A stretch of 64,000 bases of DNA from Massilia solisilvae (GCF_024753215.1 NZ_JANUGV010000005.1:62001-126000), one strand, 5' to 3'. Positions 34,185-42,685 are shown, counted from the first letter of the stretch. Numbers and translations: made by a program. Notes: generated by a model from the sequence alone, not told the origin.

Positions 34185-35324
34185 ATGAAGAAGTTCGTAG
34201 TCGGCATGGCCGCATTCTGCGCGTCGGCCGTGTCGTTCGCCCAGGAAGCGTCAAACCCGGCCCCGGCGCAGGCCGGCAACCTGAAAGTCTATGGCGTGGC
34301 CGATCTCGCGCTGGCCAACTACCGCACCTCGGGTCAGTCCAAGACCGCCATGCACGCCGGTGGTTCCGGCTCGCGCATTGGTTTTCTGGCAAGTGAAGGC
34401 CTGGGGCAGGGCTGGACGGTCAGCGCCAGGCTCGAAGCCGGCGTGAACATGGATTCGGGCACCTCGAGTTCCACCAACGGCGTGGCCAACCGCGTGTTCG
34501 GGCGCCAGGCTTATGTCGAGATCGCGAGCAAGCAGTTCGGCGCCGTGCGGCTGGGCCGCCAGCAGGGCCCGACCTACGACTTCTTCCCCGGCTACGATCC
34601 GATGCTGTTGCCGGCGATGGATGCCTGGGGCGTGGTCACCACCCTCGGCTTTCCGGCGCCCGGCACGCCGAGCGGAACGGGCTCGCCCGGTGGCTTCCTG
34701 ATCAACCCGACCGCGCGCACCGAGAACACGGTCGGCTATATCTCGCCGCGCCTGGCCGGCGTGCAGGGCCGGCTGTCGTACAGCGTGAACGAAGGCGCGG
34801 CCACCCAGCCGGCCTTGCTGGAGGCGGGCATGGATTACGTGCGCGGTCCGCTGCAGCTGGGCGTGCTGTTCGTGCGCGCCGGCGCCACCCCGGGCGCCGG
34901 CACGGTGCTGGCCACCGACTCCAATTCCGAGATCGCCTTCGGGGCCAAGTACGAGGCCGGTCCGGTCCAGCCGTACTTCACCTACATCCGGCGCGCCTCG
35001 ACCGACCCGACGCGCGCGCGCGCCGGCGGCATCCTCAACGACCACAGCGAGAACGTCAAGCTGGTCGGCCTGGTGATCCCGGTGTCCGCGCGCGGCGCCG
35101 TGCGCATGACCTATGGCCGCTACGCCAGCGGCGCGGCCAACAGCGATGCGGCCAATATCGGCGTGGCCTACACCTACGCGGTCAGCCGCAGCCTGCAGCT
35201 GATGGCCGCCGTGACCCACCTGTCCCAGGACAGCGCGGCACGCTACATGGTGTTCCAGAGCCCGCGCCCCAAGGCAGGCGAGTCGGTGGACGCCTTCACG
35301 ACCGGCCTGACCTGGCGCTTCTGA
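34185..35324 (+). CDS. Gram-negative porin
   Basis: 379 residues: signal peptide (1-19, cleaved after SFA), then a 16-strand general porin of the betaproteobacterial type (LKVYGVADLALANY, SRIGFLASEGLGQGWTVSARLEAG, VFGRQAYVEIASKQFGAVRLGRQ) and a terminal TTGLTWRF ending in Phe. It forms an outer-membrane channel, here probably for the aromatic acids degraded by the surrounding genes. The start is set by the signal peptide; ATGGAGA precedes it. Confidence 0.9.
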   Translation: MKKFVVGMAAFCASAVSFAQEASNPAPAQAGNLKVYGVADLALANYRTSGQSKTAMHAGGSGSRIGFLASEGLGQGWTVSARLEAGVNMDSGTSSSTNGVANRVFGRQAYVEIASKQFGAVRLGRQQGPTYDFFPGYDPMLLPAMDAWGVVTTLGFPAPGTPSGTGSPGGFLINPTARTENTVGYISPRLAGVQGRLSYSVNEGAATQPALLEAGMDYVRGPLQLGVLFVRAGATPGAGTVLATDSNSEIAFGAKYEAGPVQPYFTYIRRASTDPTRARAGGILNDHSENVKLVGLVIPVSARGAVRMTYGRYASGAANSDAANIGVAYTYAVSRSLQLMAAVTHLSQDSAARYMVFQSPRPKAGESVDAFTTGLTWRF

Positions 35325-35348
35325 GCCGGCCCCGCCGCACACCGCAGC

Positions 35349-35372
35349 CCCGGGTGTCGCGCACGCCCCGGG
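35349..35372 (+). promoter_or_regulatory. Hairpin after porin gene
   Basis: CCCGGG at 35349-35354 pairs with CCCGGG at 35367-35372, with further GTG/CAC pairing inside the loop. It lies in the 77-base gap between the porin and the DoxX-like gene. Confidence 0.45.
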
Positions 35373-35401
35373 AAGCTGAAATCTCCTACTGAGGAACGCA
35401 C

Positions 35402-35887
35402 ATGACCAACAAATCACCCTGGTATTACATCGTCCACTGGCTGCGCCTGTACTTTGGCGCCCACCTGCTGTTTTCCGGTATCCGCTACGCGGCGACCGGC
35501 TATGTTCCGGAAATTCCGGGCGTGGGCGGCGAGTGGGTCCAGGCCAACGCCAACATCTACCTGTACCAGATGATCAAGTACCTCGAGATCGTCACCGGCG
35601 CGATGATTTTCTTCAACCGCTTCACCCTGCTGGGCCTGATCCTGGAATTCCCCGCGACCGTGAACATCTTCTGGCTCAACACCTTCATCGTGGCCACGCC
35701 GCGCCAGCTGTTCACCGGGCCGCAGGAGCTCTTCATGAACGGCGTCCTGCTGCTCGCCTACAGCGGATGGATGTTCGCGGCCGTGCGCCCGAAACTGGAG
35801 CCGCTGTGGCTGTGGACCGGTGCGGCCGCCTACCGGCCCGCGATCGGCAGCCGCATCTTTGACAAGACGAACGCAAACAACAATTGA
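35402..35887 (+). CDS. DoxX-like membrane protein
   Basis: 161 residues with four predicted helices (IVHWLRLYFGAHLLFSGIRY, YLEIVTGAMIFFN, LLGLILEFPATVNIFWLNTF, GVLLLAYSGWMFAAV), a DoxX-like topology. It looks distantly related to the protein at 39460: both have a first helix ending in FSG or VSG, a Tyr/Pro-rich loop, then an E(I/L)V(T/V)G helix. No activity is known. It shares its block with a porin, an exported PrpD homologue and a DctP protein, so an envelope role in substrate uptake or redox is possible. Confidence 0.65.
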   Translation: MTNKSPWYYIVHWLRLYFGAHLLFSGIRYAATGYVPEIPGVGGEWVQANANIYLYQMIKYLEIVTGAMIFFNRFTLLGLILEFPATVNIFWLNTFIVATPRQLFTGPQELFMNGVLLLAYSGWMFAAVRPKLEPLWLWTGAAAYRPAIGSRIFDKTNANNN

Positions 35888-35902
35888 CAGCGAGGTGCAT
35901 CG

Positions 35903-36088
35903 ATGGACAAGAGCAAATGGATTACCGTGGCTGCATGCCTGGCGCTGACGGCCGCCGCCTACATCGGCTCGACCGGCCTGTTCTACACGCAGTTCCGGCC
36001 GATTCGCAACTATGACCTGGTCGCCTTTGCAGGTTCCTGGCTTGGCCTGATCGCCATGCTGATCCGCGACAAGAAGCACGCGGGCTGA
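35903..36088 (+). CDS. Small two-helix membrane protein
   Basis: 61 residues with two hydrophobic segments (WITVAACLALTAAAYIGSTG and LVAFAGSWLGLIAMLI) joined by a short polar loop and ending in a basic KKHAG tail. GAGGTG precedes the ATG by eight bases. I do not recognise it. It lies 15 bases after the DoxX-like gene and before the PrpD gene, so it is probably co-expressed. Confidence 0.6.
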   Translation: MDKSKWITVAACLALTAAAYIGSTGLFYTQFRPIRNYDLVAFAGSWLGLIAMLIRDKKHAG

Positions 36089-36131
36089 GAACGCTGCCCA
36101 GCTTGCGACCACGATAACAAGGAGACGCTTC

Positions 36132-37637
36132 ATGGAAACGAACCGCAGGAAGTTCGTCAAGCTGTCGGCCCTGATGGCCGCGGGCTGGGCCGCCAACCCG
36201 GCCTGGTCCTTCCCTGGCCAGGCCGGCGCACCGGGCGCCGGCCCGCTGCCGGATGCGATCTACGCGCTGGTGGATCACTGCCGCAACACGCGCTACGAGG
36301 CGCTGCCGGCCGAGGTCGTGACAGCGACCAGGACCCAGATCCTGGACACGGTGGCGGTCACGCTGCCGGCGCTCGGCGCCGACGGCATTCGCCAGCTCTA
36401 CGAGGTCAGCCGCGAGAGCGGCGGCCGGGGCGAAAGCCGCGTGCTCGGCACGGATGTGCGCCTGCCGCTCGAAACGGCGGCGCGCCTGAATGCGGCGATG
36501 GCGGCGGCCCTGGAGTTCGACGACACCTACGAGCCGGCGCTGATGCACGCTTCCTGCGTCACCATCCCGGTGGCGTTGGCGGTGGCCGACTTCACCGGTC
36601 GCGTCAGCGGCAAGGAGCTGATCGCCGCGGTCGCCGCCGGCACCGACGCCGCCTGCCGCCTGTCGCGTGCCGGCTCGCCCGGCGTGTCGCCCTTCGTGGT
36701 CGGCTGGGACCCGACGCCGATGTACGGCATCCTGGCCGCCGCGCTGGTGGCCGGGCGCCTGATGGGATTGACGCGCGAGCAGATGGTCGCGGCCGTCGGC
36801 CTGGCCTACCACCAGCTGTCGGGCAACGCCCAGGCCGCGGTGGACGGCACCGATGCCAAGCGCCTCGGGGCCGGCTTCGCCGCCTACGGCGGGGTGTTGT
36901 CGGCGCGCCTGGCCAAGCGCGGCGTGATTGGCACCGATCATGTCCTGCAGGGCGTGAAGGGATTGTTCAAGCAATACCACGGCGGAAAATACTCCGAAGA
37001 AGCCTTGCTCGGCGGGCTGGGCAGCCGCTTTGCCGGGCTGGACATCGCACCGAAGCCCTACCCTTGCTGCCGGGGCGGGCATGTGGCCATCGATGGCATC
37101 CTGGAGCTGGTCAAGGCCAACGACCTGAAGGCGGGCGACATCGAGTCGGTGACGATCTACAGTCCGCCGGCCGAGATGATGCTGCTGGGCGCGCCGCTGG
37201 AAAAGAAGCGCAACCCGCAGACCATCGTCGAAGCCCAGTTCAGCAACCCGTGGATGGCCGCCGCGGCCATCCAGGACCGCGCGGTCGGGCTGCGCCACTT
37301 CTCCGCAGCGGCGCTGCGGCGCGCCGACCTGCGCGCGCTGGCCGGGCGCGTGTTCACGGTGGAGGACAAGAGCCTGGTGCGTCCCGACGGCGGGCCCGGC
37401 TTTGCGCGCGTGGAACTCGTGACGCGCGCCGGCAAGAAGCTCGACAAGCTGGTCAAGTTTGCCAAGGGCGATCCGCGCAACCCGATGACGCCGGACGAAT
37501 ACCGGGACAAGGTATTCGAATGCGCCGACGCGGCCGGGATGAAGCGTGCCCAGGCCGAACGGCTGGTGGCGCGGTTCCGGCAGCTGGAAGCGGAGCCCGA
37601 CGTCGCCGCCCTGAACGCCGCGCTGGCGATCGGGTAG
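36132..37637 (+). CDS. MmgE/PrpD family protein with Tat-type signal
   Basis: 501 residues. From about residue 35 it is a full MmgE/PrpD domain: EVVTATRTQILDTVAVTLPA, ALEFDDTYEPALMHASC, GTDAACRLSRA and TDAKRLGAGFAAYGGVLSARLAKRG. Family members are cytoplasmic 2-methylcitrate dehydratases or itaconate/aconitate decarboxylases. This copy starts NRRKFVKLSALMAAGWAA followed by NPAWS, a twin-arginine signal shape, so export to the periplasm is predicted, which is odd for the family. The substrate is unknown. It precedes an exported DctP protein by 64 bases. Confidence 0.82.
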   Translation: METNRRKFVKLSALMAAGWAANPAWSFPGQAGAPGAGPLPDAIYALVDHCRNTRYEALPAEVVTATRTQILDTVAVTLPALGADGIRQLYEVSRESGGRGESRVLGTDVRLPLETAARLNAAMAAALEFDDTYEPALMHASCVTIPVALAVADFTGRVSGKELIAAVAAGTDAACRLSRAGSPGVSPFVVGWDPTPMYGILAAALVAGRLMGLTREQMVAAVGLAYHQLSGNAQAAVDGTDAKRLGAGFAAYGGVLSARLAKRGVIGTDHVLQGVKGLFKQYHGGKYSEEALLGGLGSRFAGLDIAPKPYPCCRGGHVAIDGILELVKANDLKAGDIESVTIYSPPAEMMLLGAPLEKKRNPQTIVEAQFSNPWMAAAAIQDRAVGLRHFSAAALRRADLRALAGRVFTVEDKSLVRPDGGPGFARVELVTRAGKKLDKLVKFAKGDPRNPMTPDEYRDKVFECADAAGMKRAQAERLVARFRQLEAEPDVAALNAALAIG

Positions 37638-37701
37638 CAGGCAATTGAATGCACAGTGGGTAGATATGATAATGTTCGGGAGCAATGTTACGAACGGATC
37701 C

Positions 37702-38775
37702 ATGCTGGCGACACTTTTCAATCGCGTGGCCAGGCCGTGTCGCCCGGCGTCGCGCCCATCGGCTTTCCTGACCCGCCTTATTGTCCCGCTGTTTGCCTCG
37801 TGCATGCTGGCATGCGCGGCGGCGGCGCAGCCGGCAGTGCACGAGCTCGACATCGCCGACTACCGTGCCTATCTGCCGGAAGACCATCCGGCACGCCAGG
37901 GGATGCGCCGGTTCGCGCAACTGGTCGAGGCCACGTCCGGCGGCACGCTGCGGGTGCGCGTGCGCGCCGATGCCTTGCCCGGTTCGCCGGCCAAACAGCT
38001 GGCGGCGCTGCGGGCGGGCGCCGCGGGCGCACCGGCCCTGATGCTGGTGGCCGGCACCGGCCTGGCGGGGCTCGCCAGGCAATTCGAGCTGCTCGACCTG
38101 CCGTTCCTGGTGCGTGACGAGCAGCAGGCGGACGCCTTGCTCGATGGCCCCTTCGGCGCCGCCCTGCTGGCGCGCCTGGCCCCGGCCGGCCTGGTTGGCC
38201 TGGGATGGTGGGAAAACGGCTTTCGCCAGATCACCAGCTCGGGCGCGCCGATCCGGCGTGCCGAAGACCTGCGCGGCCTGAAGCTGCGCGTGATCGGCGA
38301 ACCGGTCTTCCTCGACGCCGCGCGCGCGATGGGCGCCGATCCGGTCCCCTTGCCGTTCGGGGAACTGTACGAGGCCCTGAAGACGCGGCGCGTCGATGCG
38401 CAGGACAACTTCACCTCGCAGATCCTGGTCGGCCGCCTGCATGAAGTGCAGTCCGCGCTGACCCTGACCAATCATTCCTACAGCGCGCTGGTGCTGGTGG
38501 CCAACGCCGCGGCCTGGAACAGCCTGAGCCCGCAGCAGCAGCGCAGCGTGCAGGCGGCGGCGCTCGAGGCCGGACAATTCCAGCGCCGCGTGGCCCGCGA
38601 AGACGCGCGCCGCGCGCGCGAAAAACTGGAACAACTTGGCATGACCGTCAACACGCTGGCGCCGTCCGCAGTGGAACAATTGCGCGCGCTGACCGCGCCC
38701 ATGCGCCAGCGTTACTTCAGCCAGCACCAGGTCGCGCTGTGGCAGCTCTACCAGCAGCAGGCCGGCGCGCAATGA
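37702..38775 (+). CDS. TRAP-type solute-binding protein (DctP family), orphan
   Basis: 357 residues: a long basic start, a signal helix (LIVPLFASCMLACAAAAQ), then the DctP fold with HPARQGMRRFAQLVEATSGGTLRVRV, FRQITSSGAPIRRAEDLRGLKLRV and QDNFTSQILVGRLHEVQSALTLTNHSYSALVLV abbreviated to its ends near residues 233-265. The conserved Arg of LKLRV binds the carboxylate of the ligand. No DctQ or DctM membrane subunits are in the window, so it may be a scavenging or sensing protein. The start could also be the ATG at 37645 or 37666. Confidence 0.83.
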   Translation: MLATLFNRVARPCRPASRPSAFLTRLIVPLFASCMLACAAAAQPAVHELDIADYRAYLPEDHPARQGMRRFAQLVEATSGGTLRVRVRADALPGSPAKQLAALRAGAAGAPALMLVAGTGLAGLARQFELLDLPFLVRDEQQADALLDGPFGAALLARLAPAGLVGLGWWENGFRQITSSGAPIRRAEDLRGLKLRVIGEPVFLDAARAMGADPVPLPFGELYEALKTRRVDAQDNFTSQILVGRLHEVQSALTLTNHSYSALVLVANAAAWNSLSPQQQRSVQAAALEAGQFQRRVAREDARRAREKLEQLGMTVNTLAPSAVEQLRALTAPMRQRYFSQHQVALWQLYQQQAGAQ

Positions 38776-38838
38776 CCAGGCAATAACGTCCCATATCCCG
38801 CAACCACATCAAGAGCTTTTACAAACAGGAGACATCGC

Positions 38839-38907
38839 GTGACCCAGGACCAGAAACCCAACCAGGCAGGCCCGCAACCAGGAGGCACCCCCAATGATCA
38901 GCGATAA
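38839..38907 (+). CDS. Possible 22-residue leader peptide
   Basis: A GTG preceded by ACAGGAGACATCGC opens a 22-codon frame rich in Gln, Pro and Gly (start VTQDQKPNQAGP) whose stop lies 13 bases inside the next gene. The strong ribosome site is the main evidence. It may couple translation to the following gene or be spurious. Confidence 0.3.
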   Translation: MTQDQKPNQAGPQPGGTPNDQR

Positions 38908-39388
38908 GAAACTGAACGCCATCTCGGTGGCCGCCGGCTTGCTGCTGACCGCCTACGTGGCGCAAGACCTGCACTTCAATCCGCGCTGGTATGGCGACAA
39001 GGGGCCGGGCGTCGGCCTGATGCCGCGCGCGGTCGTCGCCGGCTACATGGACGTCGCCTATGGCAAAGGGCAGGTCGCCGAGGCGGCCAAGCTGTACTAC
39101 ACCAAAAAGACGGTCGACGTGACGCCGGACGCTCCCTACCGCAGCGACTCGGCGCCGTTGCACTCGACCGTGCGCCAGGTCATCGCCGAAGGCCTGAACG
39201 TCGTGGTCCACCATTGCGTGGAAGCCAGCGCCGGCCTGGGCGCGCAGGAAGTGGTCGACATGTTCCGCACCAACAACGGACGCATCGTCTGGCGCAAGAC
39301 CATTGCGCAGCCCGTGAACGGAGCGACCTGCGCCGCCAGCGGCCTGGCCAAACGGGTCGATCTCGGGCTCAAGCCCGTGGCGGGCTGA
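38894..39388 (+). CDS. Membrane-anchored NTF2/SnoaL-like protein
   Basis: 164 residues: an uncleaved signal anchor (LNAISVAAGLLLTAYVAQ, residues 7-24) followed by a small alpha-beta domain with AAKLYYTKKTVDV, HSTVRQVIAEGLNVVVHH and VVDMFRTNNGRIVWRKT, a pattern like the NTF2/SnoaL cone fold seen in polyketide cyclases and dehydratase-like proteins. It should face the periplasm. AGGAGG precedes the ATG. The reaction, if any, is unknown. Confidence 0.7.
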   Translation: MISDKKLNAISVAAGLLLTAYVAQDLHFNPRWYGDKGPGVGLMPRAVVAGYMDVAYGKGQVAEAAKLYYTKKTVDVTPDAPYRSDSAPLHSTVRQVIAEGLNVVVHHCVEASAGLGAQEVVDMFRTNNGRIVWRKTIAQPVNGATCAASGLAKRVDLGLKPVAG

Positions 39389-39459
39389 GTGCGGCGGGGC
39401 CCGCGTCTTGCCGGCAGGCAGGGCGCTCGACTACAACAATCGTATTGGAGACAAGCATC

Positions 39460-40017
39460 ATGGCAGTGACCAACCGTGCCGCCATCGGCACCACCACCAA
39501 CAAGCTCGACCTTTGGTTTGTCGGCAAGCTCGTACTGATCTTCTTTCGCATCATGCTTGGCGCCTGGATGATCGTCAGCGGCTCCAGCCACCTGCTGTCG
39601 GTGTTCGGCTATCCGCCGATCTTCCCGCAGCCGCTGGGCAACATGCACCCGTCGAACGTGATGCTGGTGGCGCTCATCGAAGTCGGCCTGTTCGATATCG
39701 TCAAGACCATCGAGCTGGTCGTCGGGCTGTGCCTCGTATTCAACGTCTTCGTGCCGCTCGCGCTGGCCGTCGCCTTGCCGGTCTCGTACATGGTGTTCCA
39801 TAACTCGATCGCCCTGAACTTCCGTTACGACCGCATTTTCAGCACCTACATGGCGGTCTGGTGCCTGTACATGAACGTGATCCTGTTGCTGGCGCATCTC
39901 CGCTATTACCTGCCGATGCTCAAGATGCGCGCACCCATGGGCAAGCTGGAGGATTTCAAGATGCTCCCTTCCATTTTCAGCGACCCGGAACAGGAAGCGG
40001 GCAAAGGTACGCGCTGA
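39460..40017 (+). CDS. DoxX-like membrane protein (second copy)
   Basis: 185 residues with four to five helices: KLVLIFFRIMLGAWMIVSG, VMLVALIEVGLFDIVKTIEL, VFNVFVPLALAVALPVSYMV and TYMAVWCLYMNVILLLAHL, with a C-terminal cytoplasmic tail. It has the same order of features as the 161-residue protein at 35402 and is probably a distant paralogue. ATTGGAGACAAGC precedes the ATG. Function unknown; its neighbours are envelope proteins of the aromatic island. Confidence 0.65.
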   Translation: MAVTNRAAIGTTTNKLDLWFVGKLVLIFFRIMLGAWMIVSGSSHLLSVFGYPPIFPQPLGNMHPSNVMLVALIEVGLFDIVKTIELVVGLCLVFNVFVPLALAVALPVSYMVFHNSIALNFRYDRIFSTYMAVWCLYMNVILLLAHLRYYLPMLKMRAPMGKLEDFKMLPSIFSDPEQEAGKGTR

Positions 40018-40033
40018 AGGCGCGCTGCGGACC

Positions 40034-40059
40034 AGCCCGCGGCGGCGACGCCGCGGGCT
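40034..40059 (+). promoter_or_regulatory. 10-bp stem hairpin before MHS transporter gene
   Basis: AGCCCGCGGC (40034-40043) pairs perfectly with GCCGCGGGCT (40050-40059) over a six-base loop, 17 bases after the DoxX-like stop. No T tract follows, so rho-independent termination would be weak. Confidence 0.5.
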
Positions 40060-40102
40060 GACGCGTGTGTAGATTTTCAATTCACTTACTTGCGGAACTA
40101 AC

Positions 40103-41491
40103 ATGGTTGACCATTCCAACCCGGCTCAGATGGCCAAGAGCAGGCGGCGCGCCGTCCTTGCGAGCTACCTCGGCACCACGCTCGAGTATTATGATTTCCT
40201 GCTGTACGGGGTTGCTGCAGCGCTGGTGTTCCCGCACATTTTCTTCGTCAGCCTGAACCCGATGCTCGGCACCATGTCGGCCTTCGCGACGCTGGCGGTG
40301 GGCTACTTTGCGCGCCCGCTCGGCGCGATCGTGTTCGGCCATTACGGCGACCGGCTGGGGCGCAAGAAGATCCTCATGATCACCTTGCTGATGATGGGCA
40401 GCGCCAGCGTGCTGATCGGGCTGCTGCCGGGGTTCCAGCAGATCGGCGTCATGGCGCCGGTCCTGCTGGTGGTACTGCGCCTGGTCCAGGGTTTCGCCAT
40501 CGGCGGCGAATGGGGCGGCGCCACCCTGATGTCGATGGAGCACGCCAAGCCCAAGGGACGCGGACTGGCGGTGTCGATCGTCGCCTCGGGCGGCCCCAGC
40601 GGCGCTTTGCTGGGGACGATGGTGATGGGGGCGTTCTCCAAGTTGCCCAACGAAGAATTCCTGGCCTGGGGCTGGCGTGTGCCCTTCCTGCTCAGCGCGC
40701 TGCTGCTGGTGCTCGGCATCGCGATCCGGATGAAGCTGGACGAAACGCCGGAATTCGAGGAAGGACGCAAGAAGCGTCTGGCTGCCGGCACCAAGGTCAG
40801 CGTGCTGCCGATCGTGACCGTGTTCCGCCACAATCGCGCGCAGGTGCTGTCCGGCGTGATCGGCGGCCTGGCGCCGCTGGCTTTCGCCACCTTTGGCGCG
40901 GCCTTCCTGCTCAATTATGCGGTCGTCACCGGGCATAGCCGCACCAATGCCTTGCTTGCCATGACGGTGGCCAATTTCCTGCACATCTTCACGATGCCCT
41001 GTTTCGGCGCACTGTCCGACCGTCTCGGCCGGCGCCCGCTCCTGATCACTGGCGCGGTCCTGGGCGCGGTGCTGACCTGGCCGATCTTCCTGCTGGTGAA
41101 CCAGGGCAGCCTGGGCGCCCTGGTGCTGGCGCTGGTGCTGGCGCTGCCCCTGATCCAGGCGATGCTGGGTGGTCCCGTGAATACCTGGATGGGCGAGAAG
41201 TTCGCGGCCGACGTGCGCTACAGCGGCATCGCGGTGACCTTCCAGATGGCCTCGACCCTTGGCTCCGGCCTGGCGCCGATGATCGCATCGGGCCTGCTGG
41301 CCATGCGCGGCGGAACCGACCCGGTGCTCGTGGCCGTCTTCTTCGGCGGTCTGTGCGTGATCAGCGCCATTGCCTACTTCTTCAGCGCGGAGCGCTTCGA
41401 CCAGGAGCTGCCGGTGTACACCGCCGGCACGGAAGAAGCGCAGGAAGCTGCCCGCAAACTGGGCGCCGCGGAGACCAACGGGGCCAGGTAA
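40103..41491 (+). CDS. MFS transporter, metabolite:H+ symporter (MHS) type
   Basis: 462 residues with 12 helices. Typical MHS marks are GTTLEYYDFLLYGVAAALVF in helix 1, GHYGDRLGRKK (loop 2-3) and its repeat LSDRLGRRP, and GGEWGGATLMSMEHA in helix 5. Members import aromatic acids, shikimate, citrate or osmolytes with protons. Its place at the end of the porin-led block suggests uptake of the aromatic growth substrate. A strong terminator follows. Confidence 0.9.
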   Translation: MVDHSNPAQMAKSRRRAVLASYLGTTLEYYDFLLYGVAAALVFPHIFFVSLNPMLGTMSAFATLAVGYFARPLGAIVFGHYGDRLGRKKILMITLLMMGSASVLIGLLPGFQQIGVMAPVLLVVLRLVQGFAIGGEWGGATLMSMEHAKPKGRGLAVSIVASGGPSGALLGTMVMGAFSKLPNEEFLAWGWRVPFLLSALLLVLGIAIRMKLDETPEFEEGRKKRLAAGTKVSVLPIVTVFRHNRAQVLSGVIGGLAPLAFATFGAAFLLNYAVVTGHSRTNALLAMTVANFLHIFTMPCFGALSDRLGRRPLLITGAVLGAVLTWPIFLLVNQGSLGALVLALVLALPLIQAMLGGPVNTWMGEKFAADVRYSGIAVTFQMASTLGSGLAPMIASGLLAMRGGTDPVLVAVFFGGLCVISAIAYFFSAERFDQELPVYTAGTEEAQEAARKLGAAETNGAR

Positions 41492-41530
41492 TCCAGCGCG
41501 CCTGCGCCATGTTCCAATGGTGACAATCGG

Positions 41531-41568
41531 GGGGCCCGCTGCGGTTGCGCAGCGGGCCCCTTGCTTTT
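41531..41568 (+). terminator. Intrinsic terminator after MHS transporter
   Basis: GGGGCCCGCTGCG (41531-41543), loop GTTG, perfect complement at 41548-41560, then TTGCTTTT. Confidence 0.8.
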
Positions 41569-41636
41569 GCGGCCCCGCCTGCTTTGCCCCGGCGCCCGGC
41601 AGGAAGACCTTGCCCACCCGGCTCAGATGAAGGGCA

Positions 41637-41666
41637 CAAAAAAATCGCCGGGCACAGGGCCCGGCG
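41637..41666 (-). terminator. Intrinsic terminator of the reductase operon
   Basis: CGCCGGGC and GCCCGGCG (41646-41653 and 41659-41666) form a perfect 8-bp stem; on the minus strand it is followed by A and seven T residues. It lies 44 bases past the reductase stop. Confidence 0.8.
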
Positions 41667-41709
41667 TCAAGGAGGAAACAGGAATGGCCGCGGCGCGGCC
41701 TTGTGGGAA

Positions 41710-42684
41710 CTACAGGTCCAGCACCAGGCGCTCGCCCTTGGCGCGCGAGCAGCACGCCATCATCGACTTGTTGCCGGCGCGCTGGGCCGGCGTGAGCACC
41801 TCGTCGCGGTGGTCCACCTCGCCTTCCAGCACGCCCACTTCGCAGCAGCCGCAGATGCCCGCTTCGCAGGAGGAGTCGACGGCGATGCCATTGCTGGTCA
41901 GTACTTGCAGCAGGGTCGAGCCGGTCGGCACGCGCAGCTCGATCCCGCTGCGCGCCAGCGACACGACGTAGCCGTCGCCGCCGGTGGCGATCGGCTGGGC
42001 CGCGCCGAAGCGCTCCAGGTGGACCGTCTCCGGCGGCCGGCCCGATGCGGCCGCTTCATAGGCGGCCAGCATCGGGGCCGGACCGCAGCAATAGAAGTGC
42101 GCCTGTGCCGGCGCAGCGGCGACGATCGCGGCCATGTCCAGCACGGTGTTGGCCTCGTCGTCCACGTGCAGGTGCAGGCGCGCGCCGAAACGCGCCAGTT
42201 CGGGCAGGAAGGCCAGGTCGGCGCGCGAACGGCTGGCGTACCACAGCTCGAACGAGGCGCCGATCTGCTCGAGGCGTTCGGCCATGCACAGGATCGGCGT
42301 GATGCCGATGCCGCCGGCGATCAGGACCGTGTGTGCGGCCTGCTCGTCCAGCGGGAACAGGTTGCGCGGCGCCGACAGCTCGACCAGCGCGCCGACCCGC
42401 AGTTGCTCGTGCATGTAGCGCGAACCGCCGCGGCTGTTGGGGTCGCGCTTGACGCCGATGACATAGCGCGTGGGCGCCGCGCCGGCGTGCAGCAGCGAAT
42501 ACGAGCGGGTGATGCCGTTGGCCAGGTGGACGTCGACGTGGGCGCCGGCGCTGGCCGCGGGCAGCGGTGCGCCGTCCGGGCGCGCGAATTCGTAGACCAG
42601 GATGTCGCCGGTCGCGTAGGCGATCGACTGCAGGCGCAGCTGGAGCCGGGCGTGGCCGGCGGCGGGAGTGGGCGCGGCGGACAT
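41710..42684 (-). CDS. PDR/VanB-type Rieske oxygenase reductase
   Basis: 324 residues in the phthalate dioxygenase reductase order: FMN domain with ITRSYSLLHAG (Arg60-Ser63), NAD domain with IAGGIGITPILCMAERL, and a C-terminal plant-type 2Fe-2S domain with Cys273, Cys278, Cys281 and Cys311. It passes electrons from NADH to a Rieske oxygenase. No oxygenase lies in this operon; the one at 27493 on the other strand is the only candidate in the window. It starts one base after the FAH-type gene ends. Confidence 0.92.
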   Translation of the reverse strand: MSAAPTPAAGHARLQLRLQSIAYATGDILVYEFARPDGAPLPAASAGAHVDVHLANGITRSYSLLHAGAAPTRYVIGVKRDPNSRGGSRYMHEQLRVGALVELSAPRNLFPLDEQAAHTVLIAGGIGITPILCMAERLEQIGASFELWYASRSRADLAFLPELARFGARLHLHVDDEANTVLDMAAIVAAAPAQAHFYCCGPAPMLAAYEAAASGRPPETVHLERFGAAQPIATGGDGYVVSLARSGIELRVPTGSTLLQVLTSNGIAVDSSCEAGICGCCEVGVLEGEVDHRDEVLTPAQRAGNKSMMACCSRAKGERLVLDL

Positions 42685-42685
42685 G

